Source: Micromonospora sp. NBRC 110009
GTDB taxonomy: Bacteria; Actinomycetota; Actinomycetes; Mycobacteriales; Micromonosporaceae
DNA length: 64,000 bases
NCBI RefSeq assembly: GCF_030518795.1
Contig: NZ_CP130427.1
Coordinates: forward strand, 186,001 to 250,000
Direction of reading: 5' to 3'
The first letter of the stretch is position 1. Each line of letters opens with the position of its first letter. The translations under genes were made by a program, and so were the position numbers. Below are positions 8,123-16,574 of this stretch, one piece after another. The notes below the pieces were generated by a model. That model saw only the letters and a list, made by a program, of their open reading frames with translations. It was not told where the DNA came from and searched no databases.

Positions 8123-9838
8123 ATGCGTGGTGACCTGGTCCGGAAGCTGCTCGCCCGGGTGCTGACCACCGGGCTGGCGGTGCTGGCCTTCCTCGTCGTG
8201 GCGCTCACCGGGGCCACCGGCTGGGGCCTGGCGATCGCCGTGGCCGCGCTGGCCGCCGCCGCGGTGGAGCGCCGGATCCGGCCCAACGCCGACGCCGTGG
8301 CCGAGTCGGTGCTGGTCGCCGCCGGGATCCTGGTCGGCTACGCCCGCCGGCTCGACGGCGGCTTCGACCCCGCGCTCGCCCTGACCGCGCTGGTCCTGCT
8401 CGGCCTGGTGCTGCTGGTGGGCCCGCTGCGCGACGCCGGCGCGCTGGAGATCCGCGCGGCCAACCTGCCGGTCCGCTCATGGACCCCGCTGGTCGCCGCC
8501 CGGCTCGGGGACGCGCTGCTCGGGCTGCTCGCCGTGGTGGCGGTGGCCGCCGGCCTGGCCCTGCCGGCCTGGGTGGCGCTGATCGCCGCCCTGCTGGTCG
8601 CGGCGGGCTGCGGCGCGGTCGGGCTGGACCTGGCCCGGCGCCGGTTCCGCCCGCCCGCCGGCGGCGGCCCGGTCGGCCGCGCGCTGCGCCGGCACCAGCC
8701 CGAGTTCGTGCTCTACTTCTCCGCCCCGCCCGGGTCGGAGTACCAGGTCACCATGTGGCTGCCGTACCTGGAGCGGATCGGCCGGCCGTTCCTGGTGCTG
8801 CTCCGGGAGCCGGAGTTCCTGCCGGCCGTCGCCGCGGCGACCCGCGCGCCGGTGGTCTTCTGCCCGACGCTGAAGACCATGGACGAGGCGCTGGTGCCGA
8901 GCCTGCGCGTGGCCTTCTACGTCAACCATGGCGCGAAGAACAGCCACTGCATCCGCTTCTCCCAGCTCACCCACGTGCAGCTGCACCACGGCGACAGCGA
9001 CAAGGCGCCCAGCGCCAACCCGGTCTCGGCGATCTTCGACAAGATCTTCGTCGCCGGGCAGGCGGCGATCGACCGGTACGCCCGGGCCGGCGTGGAGATT
9101 CCCGCCGAGAAGTTCGTGGTGGTCGGCCGCCCCCAGGTCGAGGCGATCGAGGTACGCCGGGAACCGGCGCGCGGAGCGGCGAACCCGACCGTGCTCTACA
9201 CCCCCACCTGGACGGGGCACCACGCCGACGCCAACTACTGCTCGCTGCCGGTGGCCGAGACGGTGATCCGCCGGCTGCTGGACCGGGGCGCCACGGTGAT
9301 CCTGCGGGCCCACCCGTACACGGCGCAGAACCCGGCCTCGGCGCGGCAGCTGGCCCGGCTCACCGAGCTGCTCGCCGCCGACCGGGCCAGGACCGGCCGG
9401 GCGCACCTGTGGGGCGCGGCGGCCGGCCGCGAGCTGAGCCTGACCGAGTGCGTGAACCGCTCGGACGCGCTGGTCTCGGACGTCTCCGGGGTCATCTCCG
9501 ACTACCTCTACTCGGGCAAGCCGTACGCGGTGACCGACATGGGCGCCGACGGCGCGGACTTCGTGACGCGGTTCCCCCTCGCCGGTTCCGGCTACGTGCT
9601 GCGCCGCGACATGTCCAACGTGGACGAGGTGCTCACCGAGCTGCTCGACACCGACCCGAAGGCGGCGGACCGCTGGGCGACCCGCAGCCGCTACCTGGGT
9701 GACTTCCCCGCCGAGTCGTACGCCGAGGCGTTCCTCGACGCCGCCCGCCGGGAGCTGGAACCGGAGTGGAACCGGCCCGCGCCGCGCGCCGCCGAAGCGC
9801 CGGCGCCGGACGGCTCGCCGCTCTCCCCCACCGCCTGA
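8123..9838 (+). CDS. CDP-glycerol/CDP-ribitol phosphotransferase (TagF/TarL family)
   Basis: 571 residues. The first 180 residues are hydrophobic, with about four to five membrane segments (for example VLTTGLAVLAFLVVALTGATG), unusual for the soluble, peripheral TagF of Bacillus. The rest is a Glyphos_transf domain with a GT-B fold: QLHHGDSDKAP, TPTWTGHH, RAHPYTAQN, and DALVSDVSGVISDYLYSGKPY, containing the catalytic His and donor-binding motifs. It should transfer polyol phosphate from CDP-polyol to a lipid-linked acceptor, building a teichoic acid chain. The gene starts 22 bases after the CDP-ribitol synthase, so ribitol phosphate is the likely substrate. It ends four bases from a convergent hydrolase gene. 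Confidence 0.9.
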   Translation: MRGDLVRKLLARVLTTGLAVLAFLVVALTGATGWGLAIAVAALAAAAVERRIRPNADAVAESVLVAAGILVGYARRLDGGFDPALALTALVLLGLVLLVGPLRDAGALEIRAANLPVRSWTPLVAARLGDALLGLLAVVAVAAGLALPAWVALIAALLVAAGCGAVGLDLARRRFRPPAGGGPVGRALRRHQPEFVLYFSAPPGSEYQVTMWLPYLERIGRPFLVLLREPEFLPAVAAATRAPVVFCPTLKTMDEALVPSLRVAFYVNHGAKNSHCIRFSQLTHVQLHHGDSDKAPSANPVSAIFDKIFVAGQAAIDRYARAGVEIPAEKFVVVGRPQVEAIEVRREPARGAANPTVLYTPTWTGHHADANYCSLPVAETVIRRLLDRGATVILRAHPYTAQNPASARQLARLTELLAADRARTGRAHLWGAAAGRELSLTECVNRSDALVSDVSGVISDYLYSGKPYAVTDMGADGADFVTRFPLAGSGYVLRRDMSNVDEVLTELLDTDPKAADRWATRSRYLGDFPAESYAEAFLDAARRELEPEWNRPAPRAAEAPAPDGSPLSPTA

Positions 9839-9842
9839 GCCG

Positions 9843-10595
9843 TCACAGGTACGGGTCGAGCAGGGCGAGCACCGCCTCCGGATCCTCGACGTGTGCGTTG
9901 TGGCCGAGCCCCGGCAGGCTGGTCACCGGCACGCCGAGCTCCTTGAGCTGCGCGTCGGAGACCATCGGGTCCTGCTCGCCGCGGGCCAGCAGCACCGGCA
10001 CGTCCGTCGCGGCGAGCAGCGCGGGCAGCCGTGGCTCCCCCACCGCGAACGCGGCCGGGTCCATGGCCAGCCGCCAGCGGCCGTCCTCGCGGCGCAGCCC
10101 CGCGTCGACCACCGGGTGGTCCGGGGCGAACAGCCCGGCCAGCCCGGCGACCCGCAGGTAGCGGCGGGCGGCCTCGTCCCGGCTGCTGAACCAGGTCACC
10201 GGCCGCTGGGCCAGCTCCCGGGCCTTGTCCAGCTCGGCCGGGGACCAGGCGGCCTTGATGCCGAGCCCGACCACCGCGTCCACCGGTAGGCGCCGGGCCC
10301 GCGCGGCGAGGGCCAGCGCCACCACGCCGCCGAGCGAGTGGCCGAGCACGACGAGGCGGTCCCGGGGGCCGAGCCGCTCGGCCACCGGACCGAGGCTCGC
10401 CACAACCCGGCTCGCGAGGGCCTCGAAGGAGTACGCCGGCAGCGGCGGCGACCAGCCGTGGCCGGCGAGGTCGGGGGCGAGCCAGCGCCCCGGCCAGCGG
10501 CGCTCCAGCAGCGGCGCCCACGGCAGCCACACCTCGCCGGTGGCTCCCATGCCGTGGAGGAGCAGCAGATGGCGGATACCTGTCGCATCGCCCAT
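9843..10595 (-). CDS. Alpha/beta-fold hydrolase
   Basis: 250 residues with the full hydrolase fold: oxyanion HGMGATG near residue 14, nucleophile elbow GHSLGG near residue 84, acid in GEQDPMVSD and histidine in GLGHNAHVED close to the C-terminus. Length and organisation match small MhpC/BioH-like esterases. It is convergent with the polyol-phosphate polymerase and separate from the peptidase gene behind it by a terminator. No substrate can be assigned. Confidence 0.85.
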   Translation of the reverse strand: MGDATGIRHLLLLHGMGATGEVWLPWAPLLERRWPGRWLAPDLAGHGWSPPLPAYSFEALASRVVASLGPVAERLGPRDRLVVLGHSLGGVVALALAARARRLPVDAVVGLGIKAAWSPAELDKARELAQRPVTWFSSRDEAARRYLRVAGLAGLFAPDHPVVDAGLRREDGRWRLAMDPAAFAVGEPRLPALLAATDVPVLLARGEQDPMVSDAQLKELGVPVTSLPGLGHNAHVEDPEAVLALLDPYL

Positions 10596-10662
10596 ACGGC
10601 GCAGTGTGCCACCCGGCGGACACGGCGCGCGAGACCGGCAGCGGCGGGAGTCCGACAGACGA

Positions 10663-10697
10663 CGTCGGGCCCCGGCTCAGGAAGCCGGGGCCCGACG
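10663..10697 (-). terminator. Intrinsic terminator of the C39-like peptidase gene
   Basis: A perfect 15-bp stem (CGTCGGGCCCCGGCT at 10663-10677 with 10683-10697) and a five-base CAGGA loop lie 13 bases beyond the peptidase stop codon. Confidence 0.82.
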
Positions 10698-10710
10698 GGG
10701 AAGGGTGCGA

Positions 10711-11547
10711 TCAGGCGGAGTAGCCGCGGGTGCCCGCCCAGTTCGCCAGGTCGATGGTGCTGATCCAGTACTCGGGCAGCGCCGGGTTCGCCGAGTCGGC
10801 GATCCGCACGGTCCGGCCGTCGTTCTTGTAGCCGATGACGGCGATGTAGTGGCCGCCCGGGAACGAGTGCCAGCCGCCGTCGGTGTCGGTGGCGTCGCCG
10901 GCCACGTTGACCACCACGCCCCGACCGTCGGTGATCGCCTTGACCACGTCCGCCTGGAGCTGGTCCATCTCCGCCGGGCTCGCCGAGCCGCCGAACATGT
11001 GGGTCTTGTACGGGTTGCCCTTGACCATCTGGTTCAGGCCCCGGGTGGTGTCCTCGGCGGAGTTGGTGCCGTTCTCGGTGGTGCCGAGCGGGACCGCCAT
11101 CGCTTCCTGGGTGGTCTCGACGCCGCTCGCGCTGAGCGCGTTGCGCACCGCGGCCGGGCCGCAGTTCCAGAACTGGTTCTGCGCCTCGTAGGTGTAGTCG
11201 AGGACCTTGGTCGACGGCGGCTTCGGCTTCGCCTTGCGGGTGGTGTCCGGGTCGGCGGAGGCCTTGGCCCTGGCCGACGCGGACGCCGACGGCGACGCGC
11301 TCGGCGAGGCGGACGGCGACGGGGCGGCGACCCGGGCCTCGCCGCGGGTGGCGACGTCACCGAGGCGCGGGGCCAGCTCGGCGACGGCGGCCGCGTTCTC
11401 CTGGCGGACCGGGGTGCTGCCGTCGGTGGCGGCGATCGCCGCGCCGACGCCGCCGGCGAGCACGAGCGCCGCGGCCGAGCCGGCGACGATCCGGGCCGGG
11501 CGCTCGGTCACGACACGCCGCAGCTGACGCTTCATTCGGTGCTTCAC
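10711..11547 (-). CDS. Secreted C39-like cysteine peptidase
   Basis: 278 residues from GTG at 11547, preceded by GGAGG five bases away; an in-frame start upstream lacks a site. A basic N-terminus and a hydrophobic stretch (IVAGSAAALVLAGGVGAAIAA) form a signal peptide or anchor. A Ser/Pro/Ala linker with PSASPSASPSAS repeats follows, then a C39-type papain fold: catalytic Cys in NQFWNCGPAAV, His in GGHYIAVIGY and Asp in IADSANP. Such proteins are exported and probably cut peptides in or near the wall. A c-di-AMP riboswitch lies in its 5' leader, which suggests control by the second messenger that also controls cell-wall hydrolases in actinobacteria. The target is unknown. Confidence 0.85.
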   Translation of the reverse strand: MKHRMKRQLRRVVTERPARIVAGSAAALVLAGGVGAAIAATDGSTPVRQENAAAVAELAPRLGDVATRGEARVAAPSPSASPSASPSASASARAKASADPDTTRKAKPKPPSTKVLDYTYEAQNQFWNCGPAAVRNALSASGVETTQEAMAVPLGTTENGTNSAEDTTRGLNQMVKGNPYKTHMFGGSASPAEMDQLQADVVKAITDGRGVVVNVAGDATDTDGGWHSFPGGHYIAVIGYKNDGRTVRIADSANPALPEYWISTIDLANWAGTRGYSA

Positions 11548-11759
11548 GTGTTCCTCCACGGGGGGCCTGAGCGGCACACGCCGGCCCGACACGCGGAGGA
11601 GTTCACGCGCGTTGCGGGGAGCGGGTGGCCGCGGGGATGGGAGCGCCCGGCGGGCCGGGCTGGGGGACGGTGCCAGGAGTCGCCGGTCAGGCGAGCGCCG
11701 GCACCGCGATGCCGTGGAGGCGGGGGGAGTGTCGGGGGGTGGTTCGCACGAGGAATGGA

Positions 11760-11875
11760 ACTCCTTCCGTGGCCGCCTACCGGGTTAGCTGACGGATTCG
11801 GGCGGGAAGTACGCCCTACCGCGGGCCGTGGCTCGCGGATTCACCCCGGTGTTGCCCTGGGTCCCCGGTTCGTGA
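11760..11875 (-). promoter_or_regulatory. c-di-AMP riboswitch (ydaO-yuaA class)
   Basis: Read on the minus strand, 11872-11761 has the conserved blocks of the actinobacterial ydaO-yuaA RNA in order: AACCGGGGACCCAGGGC, CCGGGGTGAATCCGC, a variable stem, GGTAGGGCG, CCGAATCCGTCAGCTAAC, CCGGTAGGCGGCC and AAGGAG. It ends about 213 bases before the GTG of the C39-like peptidase and points in the same direction. In actinobacteria this class binds cyclic di-AMP and usually turns off genes for wall-remodelling proteins. The expression platform between 11547 and 11760 is not obvious; I see no clear terminator stem. Just upstream lie a TAATCG hexamer (11886-11881) and a perfect palindrome CGTGA-GA-TCACG (11871-11882). 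Confidence 0.92.
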
Positions 11876-12187
11876 GATCACGATTAGGCGGGTCGGCACG
11901 GCGTCGCCACTTGCGATCGAAAACCGCACCGGACGCGCCGACACTACCGGTGGGTACGCCGCAAGCCAAGCGCCCCCACCTGCGTAAACCTCGAACATCG
12001 TTACTCTGACCGGAACAGTCGATCACTGACGTTACTCAATGGGACGACCAGTTATCCCGGAACCGTCGGGCGACAATCGGACATCGGGTGGCGACCGACC
12101 CGGAATTGCGGGGGTCGATCGCCCGACCTGATCCCGATGACCGTTTCCGTCCGGCCGTGACCGGGCTCACCGCATTCGGGTAACGAT
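11876..12187. other. Non-coding stretch upstream of the riboswitch
   Basis: No convincing gene. It separates the riboswitch from the 3' end of the next minus-strand gene and is clearly lower in G+C than its surroundings, especially 11980-12060. The octamer CGTTACTC occurs twice, about 33 bases apart (near 11998 and 12031). It presumably holds the promoter of the riboswitch transcript near its low-coordinate end; I see nothing else I can name. Confidence 0.4.
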
Positions 12188-12973
12188 TCAGCCCACGCGC
12201 GCCGGCCGCCACCGCGCCGTCGGCGCCGCCCGCGGGCCGGCCGGCACCGGGGCGAGGGGCTGGGTCGCCGGCTCGGCGGGGCGGGCCGGGGCGGGGCCGG
12301 GGCGCAGCGCCGCGGCGGCCGCGTACGCCTCGGCGGCCAGGGCGCGGGCCGCCTCGGCGGCCAGTTCGGCGTCCCGCCAGGCCCGCTGCTCCCGCTCGGC
12401 GGCGGCCCGCCAGCCGGCGCGCCGGCCGTCGCGTACCGCCCGGGCCAGCACGATCTCCTGCTCGGCCGGGTGCCGGCGCGGGTCCCACCCGTTGCGGTGC
12501 GCCAGCACGTCGGCGAGCTGCCGGGCGGTCAACTCGCCCCGCCAGTGCGCCGCCATCGCGGCGTGGTGCAGCCAGCGCTCCCGGGCCGCGTACTCGGCGG
12601 GTGTCCGGGGCGTCCGCGGCGGAGGCAGCGCGGCGGCGCCGGCGACGCGGCGGGCGGCCCCGTCGGCCTCGTCGTACGCCCGCCAGGCCCGATCGGCCTC
12701 GTCCTGGGTGGCGAGCCACTGCTCGCGCCGGCGCCGGGCGGTCTGCGCGGCCCCGTCGGCGGCCACCGCCACCTCGTCGGCGTAGCGGGACAGGTCGGCG
12801 AGGCGGGCCGCCCGCTCGGCGGTCGGATCGGGGGCCGGGTCGGGCGGGGCGTCCCGCTCCGGTCGGGCGACCAGCGCGGCGAGCAGCCCGAGGGCGAGCA
12901 GGAGCAGGGCGGACCAGATGGCGGTGGCTTCGGGGACCTCGGTCAGGAAGTGGTGGAGAACGGTCTTCTCCAT
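12188..12973 (-). CDS. Membrane-anchored Ala/Arg-rich protein of unknown function
   Basis: 261 residues from ATG at 12973 (GAGGTG site upstream); an open frame continues further upstream but in low-complexity sequence. A single hydrophobic segment at about residues 13-36 (ATAIWSALLLLALGLLAALV) is followed by a long cytosolic or periplasmic part rich in Ala, Arg and Glu, with extended helical, coiled-coil-like stretches and a region rich in Trp, His and Arg (RERWLHHAAMAAHWRGELTA). The end is Pro/Ala-rich. I do not recognise the family. Codon use (strong G/C third positions) supports a real gene. Confidence 0.65.
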   Translation of the reverse strand: MEKTVLHHFLTEVPEATAIWSALLLLALGLLAALVARPERDAPPDPAPDPTAERAARLADLSRYADEVAVAADGAAQTARRRREQWLATQDEADRAWRAYDEADGAARRVAGAAALPPPRTPRTPAEYAARERWLHHAAMAAHWRGELTARQLADVLAHRNGWDPRRHPAEQEIVLARAVRDGRRAGWRAAAEREQRAWRDAELAAEAARALAAEAYAAAAALRPGPAPARPAEPATQPLAPVPAGPRAAPTARWRPARVG

Positions 12974-13125
12974 GGTCGGCACCTCACGGGAAACGTCGTG
13001 GCGGAGAGGTCCGCACGGCCGGCGGGGCGGGGCGCGAACCGGGGCGGGCGCCGCCGGGCCGCCGTCGGGCGCGTGCGGGGGTGAGGTTCGGTGGTGCGGC
13101 GAGGGCGGGCCGGGCCGCCCCGAAG

Positions 13126-13551
13126 TCAGCGGGCGGGCGGGGCCCGGGAGCCGACGGTCGCGGGCACCAGCCCGACCGGGAGGGGGTATCGCTCCGGCGG
13201 GGCGACCCCGGCCGGCCGCGGTGCCGCCGGAGCCGGCACGACCGGCCGGTCGGCCGCCGTTCCCGGGTCGACGTCGGCGGTTGCCGCCCCGGCCCGCGCC
13301 GCGGCACCGGTCACCGTGTCGGGCGAACCGGTGGGGACGAAGCCGAGGGCGCGGTCGGGGGAACCGGCGCGGACCGTCCAGGTGTCGACCGGGCCGGGAG
13401 CGGCCTGGGCGGCAGCGGCCTGCGCGGCCACCCCGACCGGCAACGTGGCCGCGCCGAGCGAGCAGGCGACCACCACGGCCAGGCTGGCCAGCATGCGGGC
13501 CGTCCAGCGCGCCACCCACCACAGGGGACAGGTGAGCGCGATCGGAAGCAC
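13126..13551 (-). CDS. Small putative secreted protein
   Basis: 141 residues from GTG at 13551. Residues about 1-45 resemble a signal peptide: basic Arg-containing start, hydrophobic core MLASLAVVVACSLGAATLPV and a possible AQA cleavage site. The remainder is Ala/Pro/Val-rich and probably disordered. A TAGGTT hexamer six bases before the GTG suggests a leaderless message; there is no good ribosome-binding site. Because composition alone can create such frames in this genome, the call is tentative. No family recognised. Confidence 0.45.
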   Translation of the reverse strand: MLPIALTCPLWWVARWTARMLASLAVVVACSLGAATLPVGVAAQAAAAQAAPGPVDTWTVRAGSPDRALGFVPTGSPDTVTGAAARAGAATADVDPGTAADRPVVPAPAAPRPAGVAPPERYPLPVGLVPATVGSRAPPAR

Positions 13552-13685
13552 GTGCCAAACCTACCGTCGAGACCCGCGCGCCGCATCGTCCCGGGCGTGT
13601 CGCCAGGGCTCGGACCGGGGCACCGACCAGGGTGGACAGAGTTCGGAACGGGAGTTCCCGGCGCGCCGGCCGGGTCGGGCGTGGC

Positions 13686-14891
13686 TCAGCCCGGGTCGCG
13701 CCGTCCGGCGTACGCGACCGGCCGGCCCGGGGTGGGGCGGGCCTCGACCGGCCCGGCAGGGGCCGACCGCGGGGCCGGCACGGCGGGCGCCGGCGCGGCG
13801 GAGGCGGCCGGGACGCGGGCCCGGCGCGGCGGCCCGAGCAGGCGCATCATCGGCGTCTCCACCCAGCGGTGCAGGGCGGCGGCGAGCAGCAGGTTGGCCA
13901 GCAGGAAGCCGAGTACCGCGAGCGGGCCCCAGCCGCCGGGCAGCCCCGCACCCCAGTGCCCGGTGAGGCGCAGCACGGTCTGCATCACCAGGACGTGCAC
14001 CAGGTAGAAGGCGAACGACACCTCACCGAGCCAGACCATCGGCCGGGACCGCCACGGCGTGGGTAGGCCGCGCACGTCGGCGTCCGCGGCGGCGGTGATC
14101 ACCAGCAGGTACGCCACCGCGAGCAGGGCCGCCCAGAGCTCGGCGCGGACCCACTGCGCGGCGACCACCCAGGTGGCGACGAAGAGCAGGCTGGCCACGG
14201 TCAGCCCGGGCCCGCGCCAGCGTCCCCGGCGCATCAGCTCGGCCGCGGCCACGCCCATCCAGAACTCCAGCGACCGGACCACCGGGAAGATCTGGGTGAA
14301 CCACCAGCGGCTCTCCTCGGGCACCAGCCGCTGGCCGGGCCAGAGGGCCAGGATGAGCAGCGGCGCGGCGATCAGCACCGCGCGGAGCACGCCGGTCCGG
14401 GCCCGGCGCAGCGCGGGCAGCACCAGCGGCAGGCAGAGGTAGAAGGCCAGCTCGCAGGAGAGCGACCAGCTCACCGTGTTGACGCTGTAGAAGTAGCCCG
14501 GGGTGGGATTCCACGCCTGGACCAGGGCGAGGTTGCCGAGCGCGGCCCACGGGGCGACCGGGTCGGCGAGCCAGAACGCGACGGCCAGCGCCGCGACGAA
14601 CGTCACCAGGTGGTTCGGGTAGATCTTGGCGAGCCGGCGCCGCAGGAAGGTGCGTCGTCGCTCACCGTCCCGGTATGACCAGACCAGGACGAATCCACTG
14701 AGGATGAAGAAGAACTCCACACCGGACAGGCCGAGGGCGAACAGCCGATCCACGACCGCCCTGTAGTCGGGCTCGGCGACGATCCGCATGGTTCCCGCGT
14801 GGAAGCCGAAGACCAGCAGGGCGGCGACCCAGCGCAGCCCGGTCAGCGACGGCAGCCGGACGGCGGGGGTGGCGGTCGGGGCGCTGGTCAT
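13686..14891 (-). CDS. Membrane acyltransferase, acyltransferase-3 (OafA/NodX) family
   Basis: 401 residues from ATG at 14891. It starts with PSLTGLRWVAALLVFGFHAG, the family's first helix with the catalytic His in the FH motif, followed by GVEFFFILSGFVLVWSY, another hallmark, and about ten membrane helices in all. The C-terminal 50 residues are a Pro/Ala tail. Members move acyl groups from acyl-CoA onto extracytoplasmic sugars or peptidoglycan. It is next to two pyruvyltransferase-family genes and near the teichoic-acid-like locus, so an envelope polysaccharide is a plausible acceptor. A TAGGGT hexamer close to the ATG suggests a leaderless or short-leader transcript. Confidence 0.9.
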   Translation of the reverse strand: MTSAPTATPAVRLPSLTGLRWVAALLVFGFHAGTMRIVAEPDYRAVVDRLFALGLSGVEFFFILSGFVLVWSYRDGERRRTFLRRRLAKIYPNHLVTFVAALAVAFWLADPVAPWAALGNLALVQAWNPTPGYFYSVNTVSWSLSCELAFYLCLPLVLPALRRARTGVLRAVLIAAPLLILALWPGQRLVPEESRWWFTQIFPVVRSLEFWMGVAAAELMRRGRWRGPGLTVASLLFVATWVVAAQWVRAELWAALLAVAYLLVITAAADADVRGLPTPWRSRPMVWLGEVSFAFYLVHVLVMQTVLRLTGHWGAGLPGGWGPLAVLGFLLANLLLAAALHRWVETPMMRLLGPPRRARVPAASAAPAPAVPAPRSAPAGPVEARPTPGRPVAYAGRRDPG

Positions 14892-15084
14892 GACGGGCAA
14901 CCCTACCCGCCGGTGCACCGGGCACCGTCCGGGCCGCCGGGCCGCCCGGCGCACGGGACACCTGTCCGTCAGTCGATGCCTTACGATTTCGGCGCCTGCA
15001 CGGAACGGGGACCGTGCGCCGGCCACCGGCCCACTCCGGTTCCCACCGGGCTTGTCATGCCTGGAACGGAAGGTGGAGACCCGG

Positions 15085-16410
15085 ATGCACCAGCGGATCC
15101 TACTGCGCGCCCGCAAGGGCCCGTTCGACGTCCTCAGCCCCGAGGAGACCTTCGAACGGAACTGGATCGGCGACAACAGCGGCAACCTGGTCTTCAGCCA
15201 CGCCGCGTACAAGCTGCTCGCCACGTCGACGGCGGAGATCACCCCGTCACAGTTCCGGGCCAGCCCGCGCGACGCCGACGAGATCAACGAGAAGTACGAC
15301 GTCTTCGTGATCCCGCTGGCCAACGCGTTCCGCCGCAGCTTCGTGCACCGGCTGGCGCCGATGACCCGGCTGATCGAGCGGCTGAAGATCCCCGTGGTGG
15401 TGCTCGGCGTCGGCGTGCAGACAAACCTCGACGGCGACCGGGAATACCTGCGCCCGATCGACGATGCGGTGCGCGCCTTCTGCCGGGCGGTGCTGAACCG
15501 CTCGCACAGCATCGGGGTGCGCGGCGAGATCACCGAGAGTTACCTGCGGACCCTCGGCTTCTCCGCGGTCGAGCAGATCGGCTGTCCGTCGATGTTCCTG
15601 CACGGGGGCAACTTCCGGATCGACAAGCCGAAGCCGACGCTGGACGGCGACGCCCGGATCGCGCTGACCATCTCGCCGTACGTCTCCTCGATGGCCGGGA
15701 TCGTCCGCCAGCACCACGGGCGCTACCCCAACCTGCGCTACCTGCCGCAGGACCTGAAGACCCTCGGCACCCTGCTCTACGGCGACGCCCCCGAGCAGCG
15801 GGGGCGCGGCGGCGACATGCCCGTGCACACCTCGCACCCGCTCTTCGTCGAGGACAAGGTGCGGATGTTCGTCGACCCGTGGACGTGGATGGACTACCTC
15901 GGCGGGTTCGACTTCGCCTTTGGGACCCGGATCCACGGCACCATCACCGCGCTGATCTCCGGCACCCCCGGATACCTCTTCGCGCACGACTCGCGCACCC
16001 TGGAGCTGGCCCGGTACTTCGGCATCCCGCACCGGGCGATGCGGGACGTCCCGGCCGACGTCGACGCCGCCCAGCTCTACGAGGAGGCCGACTACACGGC
16101 CCTCAACGACGGCCACCAGGCACGCTTCGCGGCCATCACCGCGTTCCTGGCCAAGCACGACCTGGGCCACTCGTTCGCGGACGGGGACAGCGCCGGCCGC
16201 TTCGACCAGCGGGTCCGGGAGACGGTCTACCCGCCGGCGGTCCGACCGGCCGCCGGCACCCCGCCCGAGGAGCTGCTGTCCCGTATCCAGTGGCTGCGGG
16301 ACCAGAACCGGACGCTGCGGGCCGACGTCGACTCGTTGCGGGCCCAGCAGCTGCGCGAACGGGTCAAGCAGGCCGTCGGCGGCGGGGTCCGCCGGATGCT
16401 GCGGCGCTGA
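15085..16410 (+). CDS. Polysaccharide pyruvyl transferase family protein, copy 1
   Basis: 441 residues from ATG at 15085. It has the family's core features: PVVVLGVGVQTN, RSHSIGVRGEITESYL, a central GCPSMFLHGG and FAFGTRIHGTITALISGTPG near residue 275, which matches the conserved GxRxH region of CsaB-like enzymes. The C-terminus is a short coiled coil (IQWLRDQNRTLRADVDSLRA) and a basic end (GGGVRRMLRR). Classical members transfer pyruvate from PEP onto sugars of wall polymers; others in this fold are glycosyltransferase-like. Copy 2 follows 164 bases later. Confidence 0.82.
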   Translation: MHQRILLRARKGPFDVLSPEETFERNWIGDNSGNLVFSHAAYKLLATSTAEITPSQFRASPRDADEINEKYDVFVIPLANAFRRSFVHRLAPMTRLIERLKIPVVVLGVGVQTNLDGDREYLRPIDDAVRAFCRAVLNRSHSIGVRGEITESYLRTLGFSAVEQIGCPSMFLHGGNFRIDKPKPTLDGDARIALTISPYVSSMAGIVRQHHGRYPNLRYLPQDLKTLGTLLYGDAPEQRGRGGDMPVHTSHPLFVEDKVRMFVDPWTWMDYLGGFDFAFGTRIHGTITALISGTPGYLFAHDSRTLELARYFGIPHRAMRDVPADVDAAQLYEEADYTALNDGHQARFAAITAFLAKHDLGHSFADGDSAGRFDQRVRETVYPPAVRPAAGTPPEELLSRIQWLRDQNRTLRADVDSLRAQQLRERVKQAVGGGVRRMLRR

Positions 16411-16574
16411 TCCTCGTACGCCGCGGACCGCCGGAGCCCCGCGGGATCCGTCCGAGCCGCCCGATGGCTTACGATTCCTCGTCTCAGGAGAACGCGAACC
16501 GCGCTCCGACCGGCCGGTCCGCTCGGGTTCCCGCCGGCCACATCGTGCCCGAGGGCGGAAGGTGGATATCCAGG

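Noticed and set aside
11548..11760. An intrinsic terminator as the riboswitch expression platform
   Set aside because: Several G/C-rich inverted segments occur, but none is a clear stem mutually exclusive with the aptamer.
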